Translations under genes and position numbers: made by a program
Part shown: positions 37,626-48,020 of the stretch, in pieces
How positions within the stretch are numbered: position 1 is the first letter of the stretch
How the letters are laid out: every line of letters starts with the position of its first letter
The notes under the pieces: model-generated
Database searches by the model: none
Seen by the model: the letters and a program-made list of their open reading frames with translations, nothing else
Told to the model about the DNA's origin: nothing
DNA from: Rattus norvegicus
Taxonomy: Eukaryota; Chordata; Mammalia; Rodentia; Muridae
Direction of reading: 5' to 3'
Assembly: GCF_036323735.1 (NCBI RefSeq)
Contig: NC_086020.1
Location: forward strand, 83,639,710-83,703,709
DNA length: 64,000 nt

Positions 37626-38257
37626 AGATCCCAATCTGTCTGGTTGTATCCATCACCATTCATTTTACTTACTTCTGTCGATATCAAATGACATCTGTTG
37701 AAGTTGTGTCCTTTGTTGATCATGGAATAAACGCTTTCAATGGGTTTTCTCATCTGATCTTTAAAATGGTTTTAAATAGTGAGCATCCTATTGTTCTTGC
37801 TTTAAAGACTGAAGTTTAGAGGCATAAAGTTACTCCTAAAGAGAACCAATCATAGATCTACAGAGTCCCATATCCTAGGCCTTAGCCACAAGCAAGTACA
37901 ATTGGTTCTCTGTTCTGTGTGTTTCTCTGCCAGGAGTCAGCCAATGGTATACCAAATTTATTTGATTAATATTCACATATGTTGATCACGTATGCAGATT
38001 TTTCCTTTTTAACAATTTAGCATCAACTGCTTTCACACAGTGTTTATACTGAATTGAGTAAGAAAAGTAATCAAGACATGATTAAAAGTGTTGAAGTGGG
38101 AGGCATGCGTGGTGCTTTATGTAGGACCTGGGCATCCACGGTGCGGTGGTGAGGATGGCCTGGACCCAGTGGCCATTGGTGGACCCCTTTACTGTTCCTT
38201 CTATGTGCGTATTTGAAATACCCTGCACAGAAGAGCATCCAGTGTCTTCTTACATCC
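37626..38257. other. Unique intronic sequence before the exon
   Basis: No repeat recognised. It leads into the pyrimidine-rich 3' splice-site region. Confidence 0.45.
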
Positions 38258-38345
38258 TCTTTTCCTTCTCTGTTCCCATCTCTCTGTTGCCCATCTTCCT
38301 CCACCTTGACCTTTCCTAAACTTTTCCCTTCTTTCTTTTCTAAAG
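38258..38345 (+). promoter_or_regulatory. Ctnnd2: 3' splice-site region of the 38.3-kb exon
   Basis: A pyrimidine-rich stretch of about 88 bases ends in an uninterrupted tract at 38321-38341. TTGAC at 38306-38310 fits a branch point 36-40 nt from the exon. The terminal AAAG has A instead of the preferred C or T at -3, so strength probably depends on the long tract. Confidence 0.7.
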
Positions 38346-38556
38346 GCAAATATGCAATGAGAGACCTGGTCCACCGGCTTCCTGGTGGGAACAACAGCAA
38401 CAACACAGGGAGCAAGGCCATGTCAGATGACACCGTGACAGCCGTGTGCTGTACCCTGCATGAAGTGATCACCAAGAACATGGAGAATGCCAAGGCCTTA
38501 CGGGATGCTGGCGGCATTGAGAAGTTGGTCGGCATCTCCAAAAGCAAAGGAGATAA
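38346..38556 (+). CDS. Ctnnd2: Ctnnd2 internal coding exon (late ARM-repeat region of delta-catenin)
   Basis: This 211-nt exon encodes 69 complete codons plus a split codon at each end. The translation begins KYAMRDLVHRLPGG, contains DDTVTAVCCTLHEVITKN and ends GGIEKLVGISKSKGD, which I recognise as delta-catenin (CTNND2) rather than p120, ARVCF or PKP4. Delta-catenin is a neuronal armadillo protein that binds the cadherin juxtamembrane tail and acts at adherens junctions and synapses (family knowledge). The helical stretch around LHEVI and GGIEKLVGI fits a late ARM repeat. The acceptor follows a 21-base pyrimidine tract (38321-38341) but has A at -3 (AAAG). A branch-point-like TTGAC lies at 38306-38310. 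The donor is AA|GTAAGT, with the GT at 38557. Entry phase is one base into a Gly codon and exit phase two bases into a Lys codon. Retained intron would read TAA at once. Confidence 0.96.
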
Positions 38557-38587
38557 GTAAGTATGAGTCTGGGCAGGAATAGCGGGG

Positions 38588-38784
38588 GTGTCATTGTCTT
38601 TGCATTGGAGTAAGTCAGGAAGTGACATTGTCTTCCCATTGGAATATGTCAGAGGTAGCATTGTCTTTACATTGGAGTAAGTCAAGAAGTGACACTGTCT
38701 TTGCATTGGAGTAAGTGGGGAGGGCATTATCTTCACATTAGAATAAGTCAGGGTCAACACTGTCTTTGCATTGGTAAGGTAGAC
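38588..38784. repeat. Minisatellite, about six degenerate 33-34 bp units
   Basis: Units share the pattern ATTGTCTTTGCATTGG followed by AGTAAGTCAGGAAGTG. Three units keep a perfect GTAAGT hexamer (38610, 38677, 38711) and the last has GTAAGG (38774). The other units are degenerate (ATATGT, ATAAGT). The array starts about 30 bp after the genuine donor of the delta-catenin exon. Confidence 0.85.
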
Positions 38785-39263
38785 TTCATGTCCCAGTCTG
38801 CATTCTAGTTCTTTCTGCAAAGGGCAGCCAACCAGCTCAGCCTGGATACATGACATTGTCTCCCTGCCACTGTGGTTGCCAGTCCCTGGGTCAGTGGACC
38901 TTCATCCTTTGGTTCAGGAGTCTTCTCTCTGCATCCTTCCTTTGGAGTCAGAAAGAACTAAAAGTCTAATCTAGTCTTCTCCTTTACTTGCTGTGAGATT
39001 CTTGGCAGGTTATTCAACTTAACAAGTTACTGTGTCCTCATTTTCCAACCTAAAACTGAAGGCAGGCACATCCTGAGACCCTTCCTGGAATCAGCAATCA
39101 TCAGATCTGAAAAGATAAGTGGGAGGAGAGCAGTGAAGTAGGGCTTTCAGCCAAATGAAGCAAAAAGAAGCAAAACTTGAGGCTTTGTATAAAAGCTGCT
39201 GAACCACCTCATAAATGAGAACATTCGCTGTGATTTAAGGAGCAGGGATACCTTACTATATGC

Positions 39264-39267
39264 AAAA

Positions 39268-39314
<47 letters not shown>

Positions 39315-39316
39315 AT
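39264..39316. repeat. (AAAT)n microsatellite, 53 bp
   Basis: Uninterrupted AAAT tetranucleotides. Confidence 0.97.
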
Positions 39317-42300
39317 ACCTCCATAACCCAGAGCGCCAGTGTATCAGCTAAAATATCAACCTTTACAGAAACCTTCTCAGCCCTTAATTAAATTTCGTCT
39401 TCTGGAAGTCCCTCAGAGTAATCAAAGAAGATTAAATACATGAACTTTTTATTATTAAGGCCCTGCCTACTTCTTGTCTTTTTTCCCACCTCCCATTCCT
39501 TTACATCTAAATGCTAAATAATTACATTTTTCTTTTGTTATTGAAGATGGTGAGGAAGGCTCTTTGAGACTCTCTGGAAATTCTGTCTCCTTATTTCATT
39601 TAACTCAGGTTATTGGCAATGTTTTATAAAAGTTTTGGGAGCGAAGTTTAATTATCCCAAGACCCTTAAATAGGTTTGTTCAGTAATACTGTGTACAATT
39701 TGAATATGTTCTTATGTCAAGGAGTGAAGCCCACTGGAGTCAGGCAGTTGTGCAATGTAGATTTGGAGCTTGAATTATATACGGCTTGTGCTATTCTGTC
39801 TAGATAAAAATATATCACCATAGTTCACAGCCAGGACTCTACATAGTATTCTTCATATTGCTTCACCAGACCTGTGACTCTAGAAAGAGAAGTGCTTACT
39901 TGCCTTGAGCATTGTGAGGCCAATATATTGTTATTGTTACTGTATTTTTTTTTAAGCATTAACACTTAATGGCACAATAAAACCACAGTTGGCAGGAACA
40001 CTCCGTTTGCCTGTATTTATGAGACATCTCAAGGTTAAAGAACTTTCTCTGAATTTAAAGACAAGGAATCTGAGGCTGGGAGGTTGAGCATCTATTTAGT
40101 CCCTCAGTTGTGTGACTGTCTCTCAGCAGTAAGTGACACTCAGTGAGCCTTGAGAAGGAAAGAAAAAGCTAAGGCCAGTCTTGTGGCCAAAGAAAACTAT
40201 CTGGTGAAGCTATTCAAAAGTGGTTTTGGAGCAATAATCTATGAAATAAGGCAACTCCTCAATGGTAACCCAGAAAACTGCCCTGCAAGATGCGGTCCAG
40301 GCTTGGTTGCCATAAATGTGCGGGTGTTTTTATCTGTATATGATCTCATGAGTGTCCTTTAATCCGATTAAACATTTCTTCACAGATAGCCACTTGCTTT
40401 ATCTGATTGTTCTTTATTTTTTTTTCGTTGTCAATAACCTGAAGTTGTGACTTTACTAAGCTGTTAATGAGCTGAATCGGGTCTCTTTCAGTTGTGCTAC
40501 TCACGCTTAGTCAAGCCCTTCCATTCTCCCATGTTCTGTATGTCTCTTGTACATGAACATACTAATTGGAGGATCAAAATAAGGTTTTTATAACTTCCCA
40601 TGTCCTACCTACATGTCAGTTTATCATGACTTTTCACTGCTTTTGAAACAAAAGGAGTTTACTCATTGCTGAGTCTTAGCATAGAACTCACAATTCTTGC
40701 TGAATCAGTCCAATGGTGGCAGCAAGCATTGAGGCTCACATGACCCTCTAGGCATGCTTTATTAAAACAGAAAAGGTTTTCAGGAATAGCACTTTTGAAC
40801 TGGGGATCAATAACATGGGAAAAATGCCAGTTCGTTAACTTAATAAACTGTCCCAAATATGCCCACACTAAACTGCTCTTTAAAAACTTGCTTCTAGAAC
40901 TAAGTTCAGTCCAAATATGATTTTCCTTTGAAATAGCATGGGAACAAAGATGACAAAAGCAAACAATTAAAGAAACATAAAATGAGCACAAATATGGCTA
41001 GCGATGGCCCTTCAATATCTGTGCATTTGCACCTAAGTACATGCAAGCCTAACTAAGTAGTGTTATGAAGAAAGTAGATGAGTGAGGTGCCACCGTGTAT
41101 TGGAACCACACGCCATGGTATTGCCGAGACAGTCAAGACAACTGATGCTCTGCTATGCTACTCTGTGACCCAGCTGGATAGCCATGAGGAACCACACCAT
41201 CAGACAGACATCTTCAGCCACCCCGATCTGATGGCTCCCACGAAGCTCAAAGCACTGTGGGATTGCTACCAACACTTAGGGGAGCCGATTCCACAGTTTT
41301 GAAGTCTGATGGCTTATTGTCTCCACATCATTTTTAAACACACACTGCAGAATTCTATCATGTCCACCTGTTTCAAATACGCATTTCCGTGCTCTCCACA
41401 ATTATAAAGGAAATCATGTTGTATGTGTCGTATTTTATTGTAAGGCATGGAAGCTATTTACAGACTGAACTGTTGCTTGTCAGTAGAGACCTGTGTGCTA
41501 AGGCTCAGGGTCGGGTTATAATCACTTAAGAACACTCAGTAGTTCTGGTTCTTTAGTTGGTAGAGTTTCAAATAGATATTTTTGTAACATGAGTCTAGTA
41601 GGAGGATCATAGTACAGACTAAGAAGAGGACATTGTTCCTTTTGACCTTCACAAGTTATTACAACACCATACCATACTGGCGTTTTAATTGAGGGGCTAA
41701 CCTGATTTTATTACACATTCACAGTCTCTATTTTGTAACTAAGCAAGAAGTTGAAACAAAAAAATTTATACTATGTTGCAGAAATTTTTCATGCTAAATA
41801 TGTCAGCTACAACATCACCACCTGAATTTTAATCATGTTCTTCCATGGTTGTTTGGGCATTGCCAGAGAAAAATATCCAAGTAAAAGGGGTAAATACAAG
41901 AGCATTTGTCTTTGTTTCACCTTGATTATATAAGGCCAAGAGAGGGGCTAATCTGTATCCAAGAAAAGGTCTAAATTTCTCTAAATTACATGAATTTAAA
42001 ACTATAGCAGGGGGCATGATGTTATCATAAAATATCGAATAATTAAACATCCATTTATCTTAGTGAAATAAAATAAATGTTACCTTGTAACTATTGTATT
42101 ATGGGCAAAATCAAATTTATAGGACTTCATTTTTTTGTTGTAAGTTGGATTATTTTCTCAGAAATAAGTAGCTGTCGCTGCTGCTCTTCTGTAAATGGAT
42201 GAGGAAGCTTTAATCTTAGCTCACATAAATTACAAACATGAAGACCCAGAGCAGTTAGACTACACACCATGTCCTGATAGCCCACAATTTCATTACAAAA

Positions 42301-42400
42301 TGCCTGTCCACACACTGTTCATTTATTTTGGCTCTCAAATCCAAGCCCAACCCCAACTTATCTACCATCTGCTTCCTTTGAATTTCAAACACTGTTTTTT
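39317..42400. other. Unique intronic sequence
   Basis: AT-rich intron with no gene or clear mobile element. The longest frame (40659-40991, minus, 110 codons) has no recognisable domain. Confidence 0.45.
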
Positions 42401-42544
42401 TAAATATATGTTTTATTTATTTTTTGAGATTTCATGTGAGTTCTATAAAACAGTTCCACCCTCCCTTTCCTACTTCCAACTCCCAATCCCCCACCTCACT
42501 CTAAAATTCATGATCTCTTAAGACTCTTATAATTTGTATTGTTC

Positions 42545-42607
<63 letters not shown>

Positions 42608-42630
42608 GAGACACAGAGACACAGAGAGAC
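42545..42630. repeat. (GA)n followed by (GACA)n microsatellite
   Basis: About 25 bp of GA, then about 36 bp of GACA/CAGA units and imperfect GAGACACA. Confidence 0.96.
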
Positions 42631-42789
42631 TGTAATTTAATGAGTACATTAGTTTGCTCTTATGTGCGTGTGTTTAGAGCTGACTACTTGAGACTGGATG
42701 ACTAACCAGGGGACTTGTTCCTGAAGAAGACTGATTCTCCCTCTCTCAGCAGCCATTAATTGCCTATAGTCCTCCGAGTGACTTTATGA

Positions 42790-42836
<47 letters not shown>
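42790..42836. repeat. (CA)n microsatellite
   Basis: Uninterrupted AC repeat of about 47 bp. Confidence 0.97.
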
Positions 42837-42838
<2 letters not shown>

Positions 42839-43339
42839 GCTTGTCACCTGATGTGGTCATAGTGTAGATCTAGTTTAGGTATCCATATTGCTGAGATTTC
42901 ACAGATACAGAATCCCTGTCTTGTTTAGAAGATACTGTCTAATAACAGGTGTCTTGGTCCTCTGACTCTTTAAGAAGAGGCAACACAGAGAGTGTAAGAA
43001 TCAAATACATTTTGGTCTTACTTCAGAACTTGTTTTCAATGCATCTATCATTCATAGAAGTCAGCTTCTAGACTGTTCTTTGCTTTGGAGGCCTTATTAG
43101 TTATAACGTCTTGCCCAAAACCAGGAGTCACGTGGATCACAAGCCTACAGCTCAGATCATACCTTCTCCTTCTTGCTTTGTGCAATACAGTATTGTATGT
43201 ACGGAAACATAGCCACATTCTTTCTTCTTGCTAGAGTGACAGTTAATCAAGTAAATGTCACAAAGGACCATATGGCCCCCAAAACTGTCTCACTCCTCAC
43301 AGGAAAAACGAACTGCCTATAAGGTAAACCATATCAATG

Positions 43340-43800
43340 GTGACCACTACTGTAGCCGGAGTCTTGCTACTTGATGGGGTTTTCATTCTTCTACCCTCCT
43401 CCACCCCTTTTCTTCTACCCTTTCAACCCCCAACACTAGATGTGGTGGGGGAAGGACAGAGGGGAAAGGGGAAGATGTCATCTTTAGACTATTTCCTGCT
43501 GACTAGGGTTGCCCAGTTCCTTAGGGCAAGTTTGATCGCTGTAGTCAGGGTACCTAATTTCTTCTTCTTTCTTCTTTGTGCATGACTACTTAACAAACCA
43601 TGACCAACAGCAACCAACCAACACCCTACCCCACCTCTTGGGGCCCTAGCATTTATCTGTCCTCTGAAAAGTCCCCAGAATTCCAAACACCACACTGTCA
43701 TAGAAACTTTCTGCTGCTGGCAAAATCATGGTTCTTTCTGCTAGAGCAGGAGGCAAATCATAGTCAGCTGGTGTGGGCCATCTGAAACAGCCCTGGATCC
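43340..43800. mobile_element. Possible unassigned rodent dispersed repeat
   Basis: Text such as GACTAGGGTTGCCCAGTTCC, TGCATGACTACTTAACAAAC and AAAAGTCCCCAGAATTCCAA resembles a dispersed rodent repeat that I cannot name. A purine/pyrimidine-rich section (43390-43480) lies in it. Confidence 0.3.
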
Positions 43801-44197
43801 CACAGCCGGTATTAAAACAAAAGCATATTCCTATAATAATTCTATGTTTTTAAAAGAAACCAAGATTCTCAGTACACACTGGAATTAGGCAGTTGGTGGT
43901 AAAACCATTCTGTTAGAACTTAGATCTACAAGTAGTTAAAAACATATCTTAAGCAGCACTAGTCAAAAAGGAACTTTCAAGAATCGGATGGGAATTGACT
44001 CCACATGGCTTATACTGACTTAGTCTCTGTTTTGACATACAGAGTGGCATTGAAACAAAGTAAGAGGTTATGCCTCCATTACATTTGCAAAGGCAACCTG
44101 AGAAAAGACTAATAAACTATAAGTTCCTTGATCCAAAGGACTTGAGGGGTATACAGGGCTTCATAGATTCTTGTTCATGGACATTCTTAAGCTCTGT

Positions 44198-44198
<1 letters not shown>

Positions 44199-44257
<59 letters not shown>

Positions 44258-44598
44258 TGTGTCTGTGTATGTATGTATGTATGTGTGTGTCTGTGTGTGT
44301 GTCTGTATGTCTGTGGTGTGTCTTTGTGTCTGTGTGTCTGTGAGTCTGTTGTGTCTGTGTCTGTGTCTGTGTGTGTGTGTATCTGTGTGTGTGTCTGTGT
44401 GTGTCTGTGTCTGTGTGTCTGTGGTGTGTGTATATGTGTGTGTGTATCTGTGTGTGTGTGTCTGTGTATCTGTGCGGTGTGTGTGTGTGTGTGTGTGTGT
44501 GTGTATCTCTGTGTATCTCTGTGTGTCTGTATCTATGTCCATGTGTCTCTGTGTATCTATGTGTGTGTATGTCTGTGTGTGTGTGTCTGTGTGTGTGA
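44199..44598. repeat. Complex (TG)n/(TGTC)n array, 400 bp
   Basis: Begins with about 52 bp of pure TG, then some 350 bp of TG interspersed with TC, TA and GG units (TGTGTCTG, TGTATC). It produces long artefactual Cys/Val and His/Thr open frames in several phases on both strands. Confidence 0.98.
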
Positions 44599-45054
44599 CT
44601 GTTATGCTTGGCATCAATAGGCAATAAGAAGCAATGGCTTGTGCTTTCATAGGTCAGTATACCAGCCCCACCTGCACTTATGTCCTGGGGAAATGGGCAT
44701 CTCTGCTCTTCTTTTACTGCTGCAAAAATTTCTAAATCCAGCCAGTCCTACTAAATAACTGTCCCCCACCCCATATTTCTCCTCCATTTGGTAATTAGAG
44801 ACTATATTGCTTTCTCCCTAAATGTCACTGTTCTTGTGTTTGTGTTTTGGAAACTCTTTGCCGAACTCTAGTGCCTTCCTGCCTGTTACCTTTCCAGGCA
44901 TGCTGCTGAGGAGGATGGGGAGAGAACTAGGGAAATAATACTTAACTGAAGAAAAAAACCAAGAGGGTTCTGATTTTGATGTTTCCTGACGAGACAGTGT
45001 GGTTCCGAACCAAGATGTCGTCATCATCTGCATTTCCTGTCTTTTCTTTATCAG

Positions 45055-45139
45055 GCACTCTCCAAAGGTGGTCAAGGCTGCTTCTCAGGTCCTAAACAGC
45101 ATGTGGCAGTATCGAGATCTGAGGAGTCTGTACAAGAAG
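45055..45139 (+). CDS. Ctnnd2: Ctnnd2 internal coding exon (end of ARM domain of delta-catenin)
   Basis: This 85-nt exon supplies the third base of the Lys codon split by the previous exon, then 28 codons running from HSPKVVKAASQVLNSMWQ to YRDLRSLYKK. It matches delta-catenin directly after SKGDK, so the two exons are consecutive in the known protein. The segment forms the last ARM helices. In the known protein it is followed by the C-terminal tail that ends in a PDZ-binding motif, which is not in this window. The acceptor is TTTATCAG after a good pyrimidine tract. The donor is AAG|GTAAGA, a strong consensus, and the exon ends on a codon boundary (phase 0). The best branch-point-like motif I see is CTGAC at 44986-44990, about 65 nt upstream, farther than usual. 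Confidence 0.95.
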
Positions 45140-45426
45140 GTAAGATTACCTTTTCTTACCTGAGGCTCCTGGGCTCACAGGTTTGGGGCTCAAAGGTACT
45201 AAATATGATCATAGTAAGAAGTATCCCATACATAGGAGGTGTTTGTCAAAAAGCCTTAGCTGAAACGAGAGAGCTGGGATGACAAGGAGAAATTTTCCTT
45301 CCATATACCAAGAGACCAAGAAGGCTCTCACCTCCTTGACTAGCCAGATCTGAACTCATAGAACCTTACACCAAATCATCTCTTTTGATACTCTAAAAGT
45401 TGTTGTTTCTTTTCAAAATTTGTAAT

Positions 45427-45448
45427 TGTTGTTGTTGTTACTATTACT

Positions 45449-45481
<33 letters not shown>
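45427..45481. repeat. (GTT)n and (TG)n compound microsatellite
   Basis: GTT units at 45427-45440, a short ACTATT segment, then (TG)n at 45451-45481. Confidence 0.95.
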
Positions 45482-45484
<3 letters not shown>

Positions 45485-45489
45485 AAAGA

Positions 45490-45650
45490 TTATGTGGGCA
45501 TATAAGCCATGGTGTACATGAGGCAATCAGAGAACATTGTAGAGTTGGTTCTCTCCTCCCACCTTTACATGGGTTCCAGACTGAGCACAAGTCTCCAAAC
45601 TTGCCCAGCAAGCACTTTGCCTGATGGGCCATCTTACCAGCCCTGTGATT
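45490..45650 (-). mobile_element. B2/B3-type SINE, antisense
   Basis: GTTGGTTCTCTCCTCCCACC, CATGGGTTCCAGACTGAGCA, CCAGCAAGCACTTTGCCTGA and TGGGCCATCTTACCAGCCCT form the antisense B2/B3 head region, in correct order. Confidence 0.85.
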
Positions 45651-45689
45651 AATGTTAAAGTGTTTGCTTACTTACTTGCTTGATTGTTT

Positions 45690-45850
45690 ATTTTACATGT
45701 GTGTGTCTGAGTGTAGTGGGTGGGTGCAGGAAGCCACAGAGGGCTGAGAACAGCGAGCCTACTGGATCTAGAATTAGAGGAGATTGTGTGCCACCATGAA
45801 GGTACTGGAGAAGGAGCTGGAGTTCCTTGAGGAGTAAGAAGTGGTGTGAA
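45690..45850 (-). mobile_element. Diverged SINE (B3-like), antisense
   Basis: CTGGATCTAGAATTAGAGGA, TGTGTGCCACCATGAAGGTA and GAGTTCCTTGAGGAGTAAGA resemble an antisense B3-like body. It is heavily diverged and abuts the previous SINE. Confidence 0.5.
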
Positions 45851-46429
45851 CTGATTAGATCATCCTCCTTTTTCATTTTGTAATTAACACATAATAAATA
45901 TATACATTTATAGAGTACAACATGCTGACTCAATACATATATCCATAGGTTATTGGCCCACTCCAGATATTTACCTCAACCCTTCTCTTAAGCATGTATC
46001 ATTCTTCAGGTTGAAAAAGAAAATCAAGATTCGCCCTTCTAGCTATTTTGAATGCCTGACACAATATTTTCAGTATTACTAATTCACTTTATAGGGAAAA
46101 AAAAGTTGTACTTTTTCCATAGGTCACTTATTCCAAAGTAGGCCAAAAAGTCATTAAATTTAGGGATTTTGAAAAAAATTAATTTAAAAAACATCAACAG
46201 CTTTTGAAGTAATTACAGAGAGTACACTGGGGTGGGGGACAAATAAGAACAGTTAAGGGAATCAAAAATGTGGCTGCTGGGGGAAAACTGGGAAGCTGCA
46301 GTAGCTACCCTGTGTTCCTAGGCCGTGAAGAGGCTGCTCAGAGGGTAGAGATGAGGTTTTCCTGACCTGCATGGATCAGAGGAGGCTTGGCATTCATTCC
46401 GTATGCTCAAACAGCGAACAGGAATTCAT

Positions 46430-46730
46430 ATTTTACATTTAGACGTATCTTCACTCTCAAGGTGGTCAAAAAACTGAAACCTGGAAAGTCCCATTTCTGG
46501 AGACTTTGGCTCTGTAGCTCCAGACTGAGTTCCACTGAAGAAAGAATCCTTAAATTTTCTTTGGGGTTTGGGCCCCAGGTGGGCACTCTTAATAACATTT
46601 TTCGGGACTTTTGGTTTTGCTATTCCGAATTGAGCATGTGTGGAGAGTTTAAATCCCATTCCTCGGTAGAGATGGAGAACATCATAAATGTACAAGGAAG
46701 AAGAGCATCGCTCAGAAAGGAAAAACAGAG
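46430..46730. repeat. Unassigned element with internal repeat of about 110 bp
   Basis: A section starting near CATTTCTGGAGACTTTGGCT and one near CATTTTTCGGGACTTTTGGT are alignable, about 110 bp apart, each with GCT-TTCC-GA-TGAG spacing. Between them lies GGCCCCAGGTGGGCACTC. The texture suggests an LTR or composite repeat. Not identified. Confidence 0.4.
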
Positions 46731-47639
46731 CTAGTCAAGGTGGGTGACTTCCATCCACCAGCTAAGCATCCTGCTGCTGAGAAAGCCAGCACCACGGTGT
46801 GCGTCCCTGCCACCAGCCCCTGCACGCCAGCAGCCTCTTGAGCGGGGATATGAGGTCATACACAGTGTCTAACATCATAAGGCATGAGAGCCCTCTTGCC
46901 AGGGGCATGTTTTATTGTCACCAAGCCTGTGGGGAGAGGAAATATTTAATACCTGGCTCTGGTATGTTTTAGTCTATATTTAGGTTTCCCCAAGGATCCT
47001 CCTTTTTTCCCTTAAGTGCTTTAAGATTATAAAATGCAACTTATGCACTTCTCCGGTTTCCCTGTGCTGCTAGACATGGTGTGTTTCATCTGACCCATAG
47101 ATCATAAAACCATGAGGTGTGGGAATATTCCAGATTGCTGGCCAATGTTTCTAAATATTTTCTTCTTTAAGATGAGCAAATGTTTGGGGACTCTTTTCTG
47201 TTTTGCATCAAATTCTAACCTCCATGGTCTTTGCTTAGCTCCTCCTTGAGCTCCTCCAGAAGCCAAGTGAAATCTCCCACAGAAAAGGTAATCCAATTAA
47301 ACAGATAGGCAGACATGATAATCACCCTTGAATGGAGCTGGTGCTTCTGAGCCAATGGCTGCAGAAGCTCCAGGAGACACTGCCGCCCACAATGCACCTG
47401 CACTCACATCCAGTGCACCTGCTCATGTTATGTGCACCATGAGAAAGCTGCTTTGAGAAACTCTCAAGGTATTCACTGGACGGTAGTGTGAGCTTTTCAC
47501 TTGAGAGTTGTTGGTTTTTTTGGGGTTTTTGGGTTTTTACTTTGTTGGTAGTAGAGTTCAAAAGGCGTAATTGTCTTTCTGTCTCCATAAAAAGAGGGGT
47601 GTGTTGACGGGAATTTAATGGAACTAAACCTCAAGAGCT
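46731..47639. other. Unique intronic sequence
   Basis: No feature recognised. Confidence 0.4.
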
Positions 47640-48020
47640 GAGGCGAGATGATTTAAAACGCGTTTCATATGAAACATTCAAGAAGGATAGGCTGGAGAAA
47701 TCAATGTGATGTTTTTCAGCTGATCCATGATTTTAAAATGTTGAGAAAGAGCTGTTCTTAATCATTTCAAAATTATGCAGTTGTGAAATGAATCAGGAGC
47801 CTCTGGGCTCAATGTCACGTGCTCTCTGGATAACAAGGCTGAGCATTCAAAAATCACTTCCCCTTTGAAAGAAAAAGAAACAGTTTATTCGTCTTGCATT
47901 GTCTTTAATCGTCAGGGCGACTGATTTACATTCTGTGCTTCATTGACAATTTATATACCACTGAAAAGCTGTCTGCTCCATATCTTTAAATTATCCTTGT
48001 TTCAGATCTACTTATTAGAA
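47640..48020. promoter_or_regulatory. Candidate conserved non-coding block with perfect palindrome
   Basis: Repeat-free, AT-rich sequence of about 380 bp. It contains the perfect 14-bp palindrome GTTTCATATGAAAC (47662-47675) centred on an E-box, an octamer-like ATTATGCAG and TGTCACGTGCTC with a CACGTG E-box. The motif density resembles enhancers in neuronal gene introns, but no conservation data were available. Confidence 0.4.

Larger units (their letters stand above)
1..38345 (+). other. Ctnnd2: Ctnnd2 intron (3' portion of a long upstream intron)
   Basis: No coding exon was recognised between base 1 and the acceptor at 38345. The interval holds scattered L1, SINE and DNA-transposon fossils and microsatellites, which are listed separately, in unique AT-rich sequence. 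All open frames here are short and lack recognisable domains. Very long introns are typical of this gene. Small alternative exons cannot be excluded by eye. Confidence 0.85.
42405..42990 (-). mobile_element. Old rodent L1 (Lx-type) 3' region, antisense, split by microsatellites
   Basis: CCACCCTCCCTTTCCTACTT, GCTGACTACTTGAGACTGGA, GGGACTTGTTCCTGAAGAAG, CATATTGCTGAGATTTCACA and GTGTCTTGGTCCTCTGACTC follow the same order as the 59.3-kb L1. A (GA)n(GACA)n array (42545-42630) and a (CA)n array (42790-42836) sit inside. Confidence 0.7.
38557..45054 (+). other. Ctnnd2: Ctnnd2 intron, complete, 6,498 bp
   Basis: The intron begins GTAAGT and ends TATCAG. It joins two exons that are adjacent in the known delta-catenin protein and keeps the frame (2+1 bases of a Lys codon). 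It carries a minisatellite at its 5' edge, an AAAT microsatellite, Lx-type L1 sequence at 42405-42990 and a 400-bp TG-rich array. The 39317-42400 stretch is largely unique and AT-rich, with nothing I can assign. Confidence 0.93.

Noticed and set aside
38588..38784. CRISPR-like regular repeats
   Set aside because: Units are contiguous, with no spacers, in a vertebrate intron. It is a minisatellite.
38071..38856. A 261-codon minus-strand open frame, the longest in the window
   Set aside because: It is antisense to the delta-catenin exon and runs through the adjacent minisatellite, whose repeats give it a repeated peptide. There is no domain or splice evidence.
44070..44650. Several overlapping frames of up to 185 codons on both strands, rich in Cys-Val or His-Thr
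   Set aside because: They are translations of the TG/CA array in different phases and not genes.
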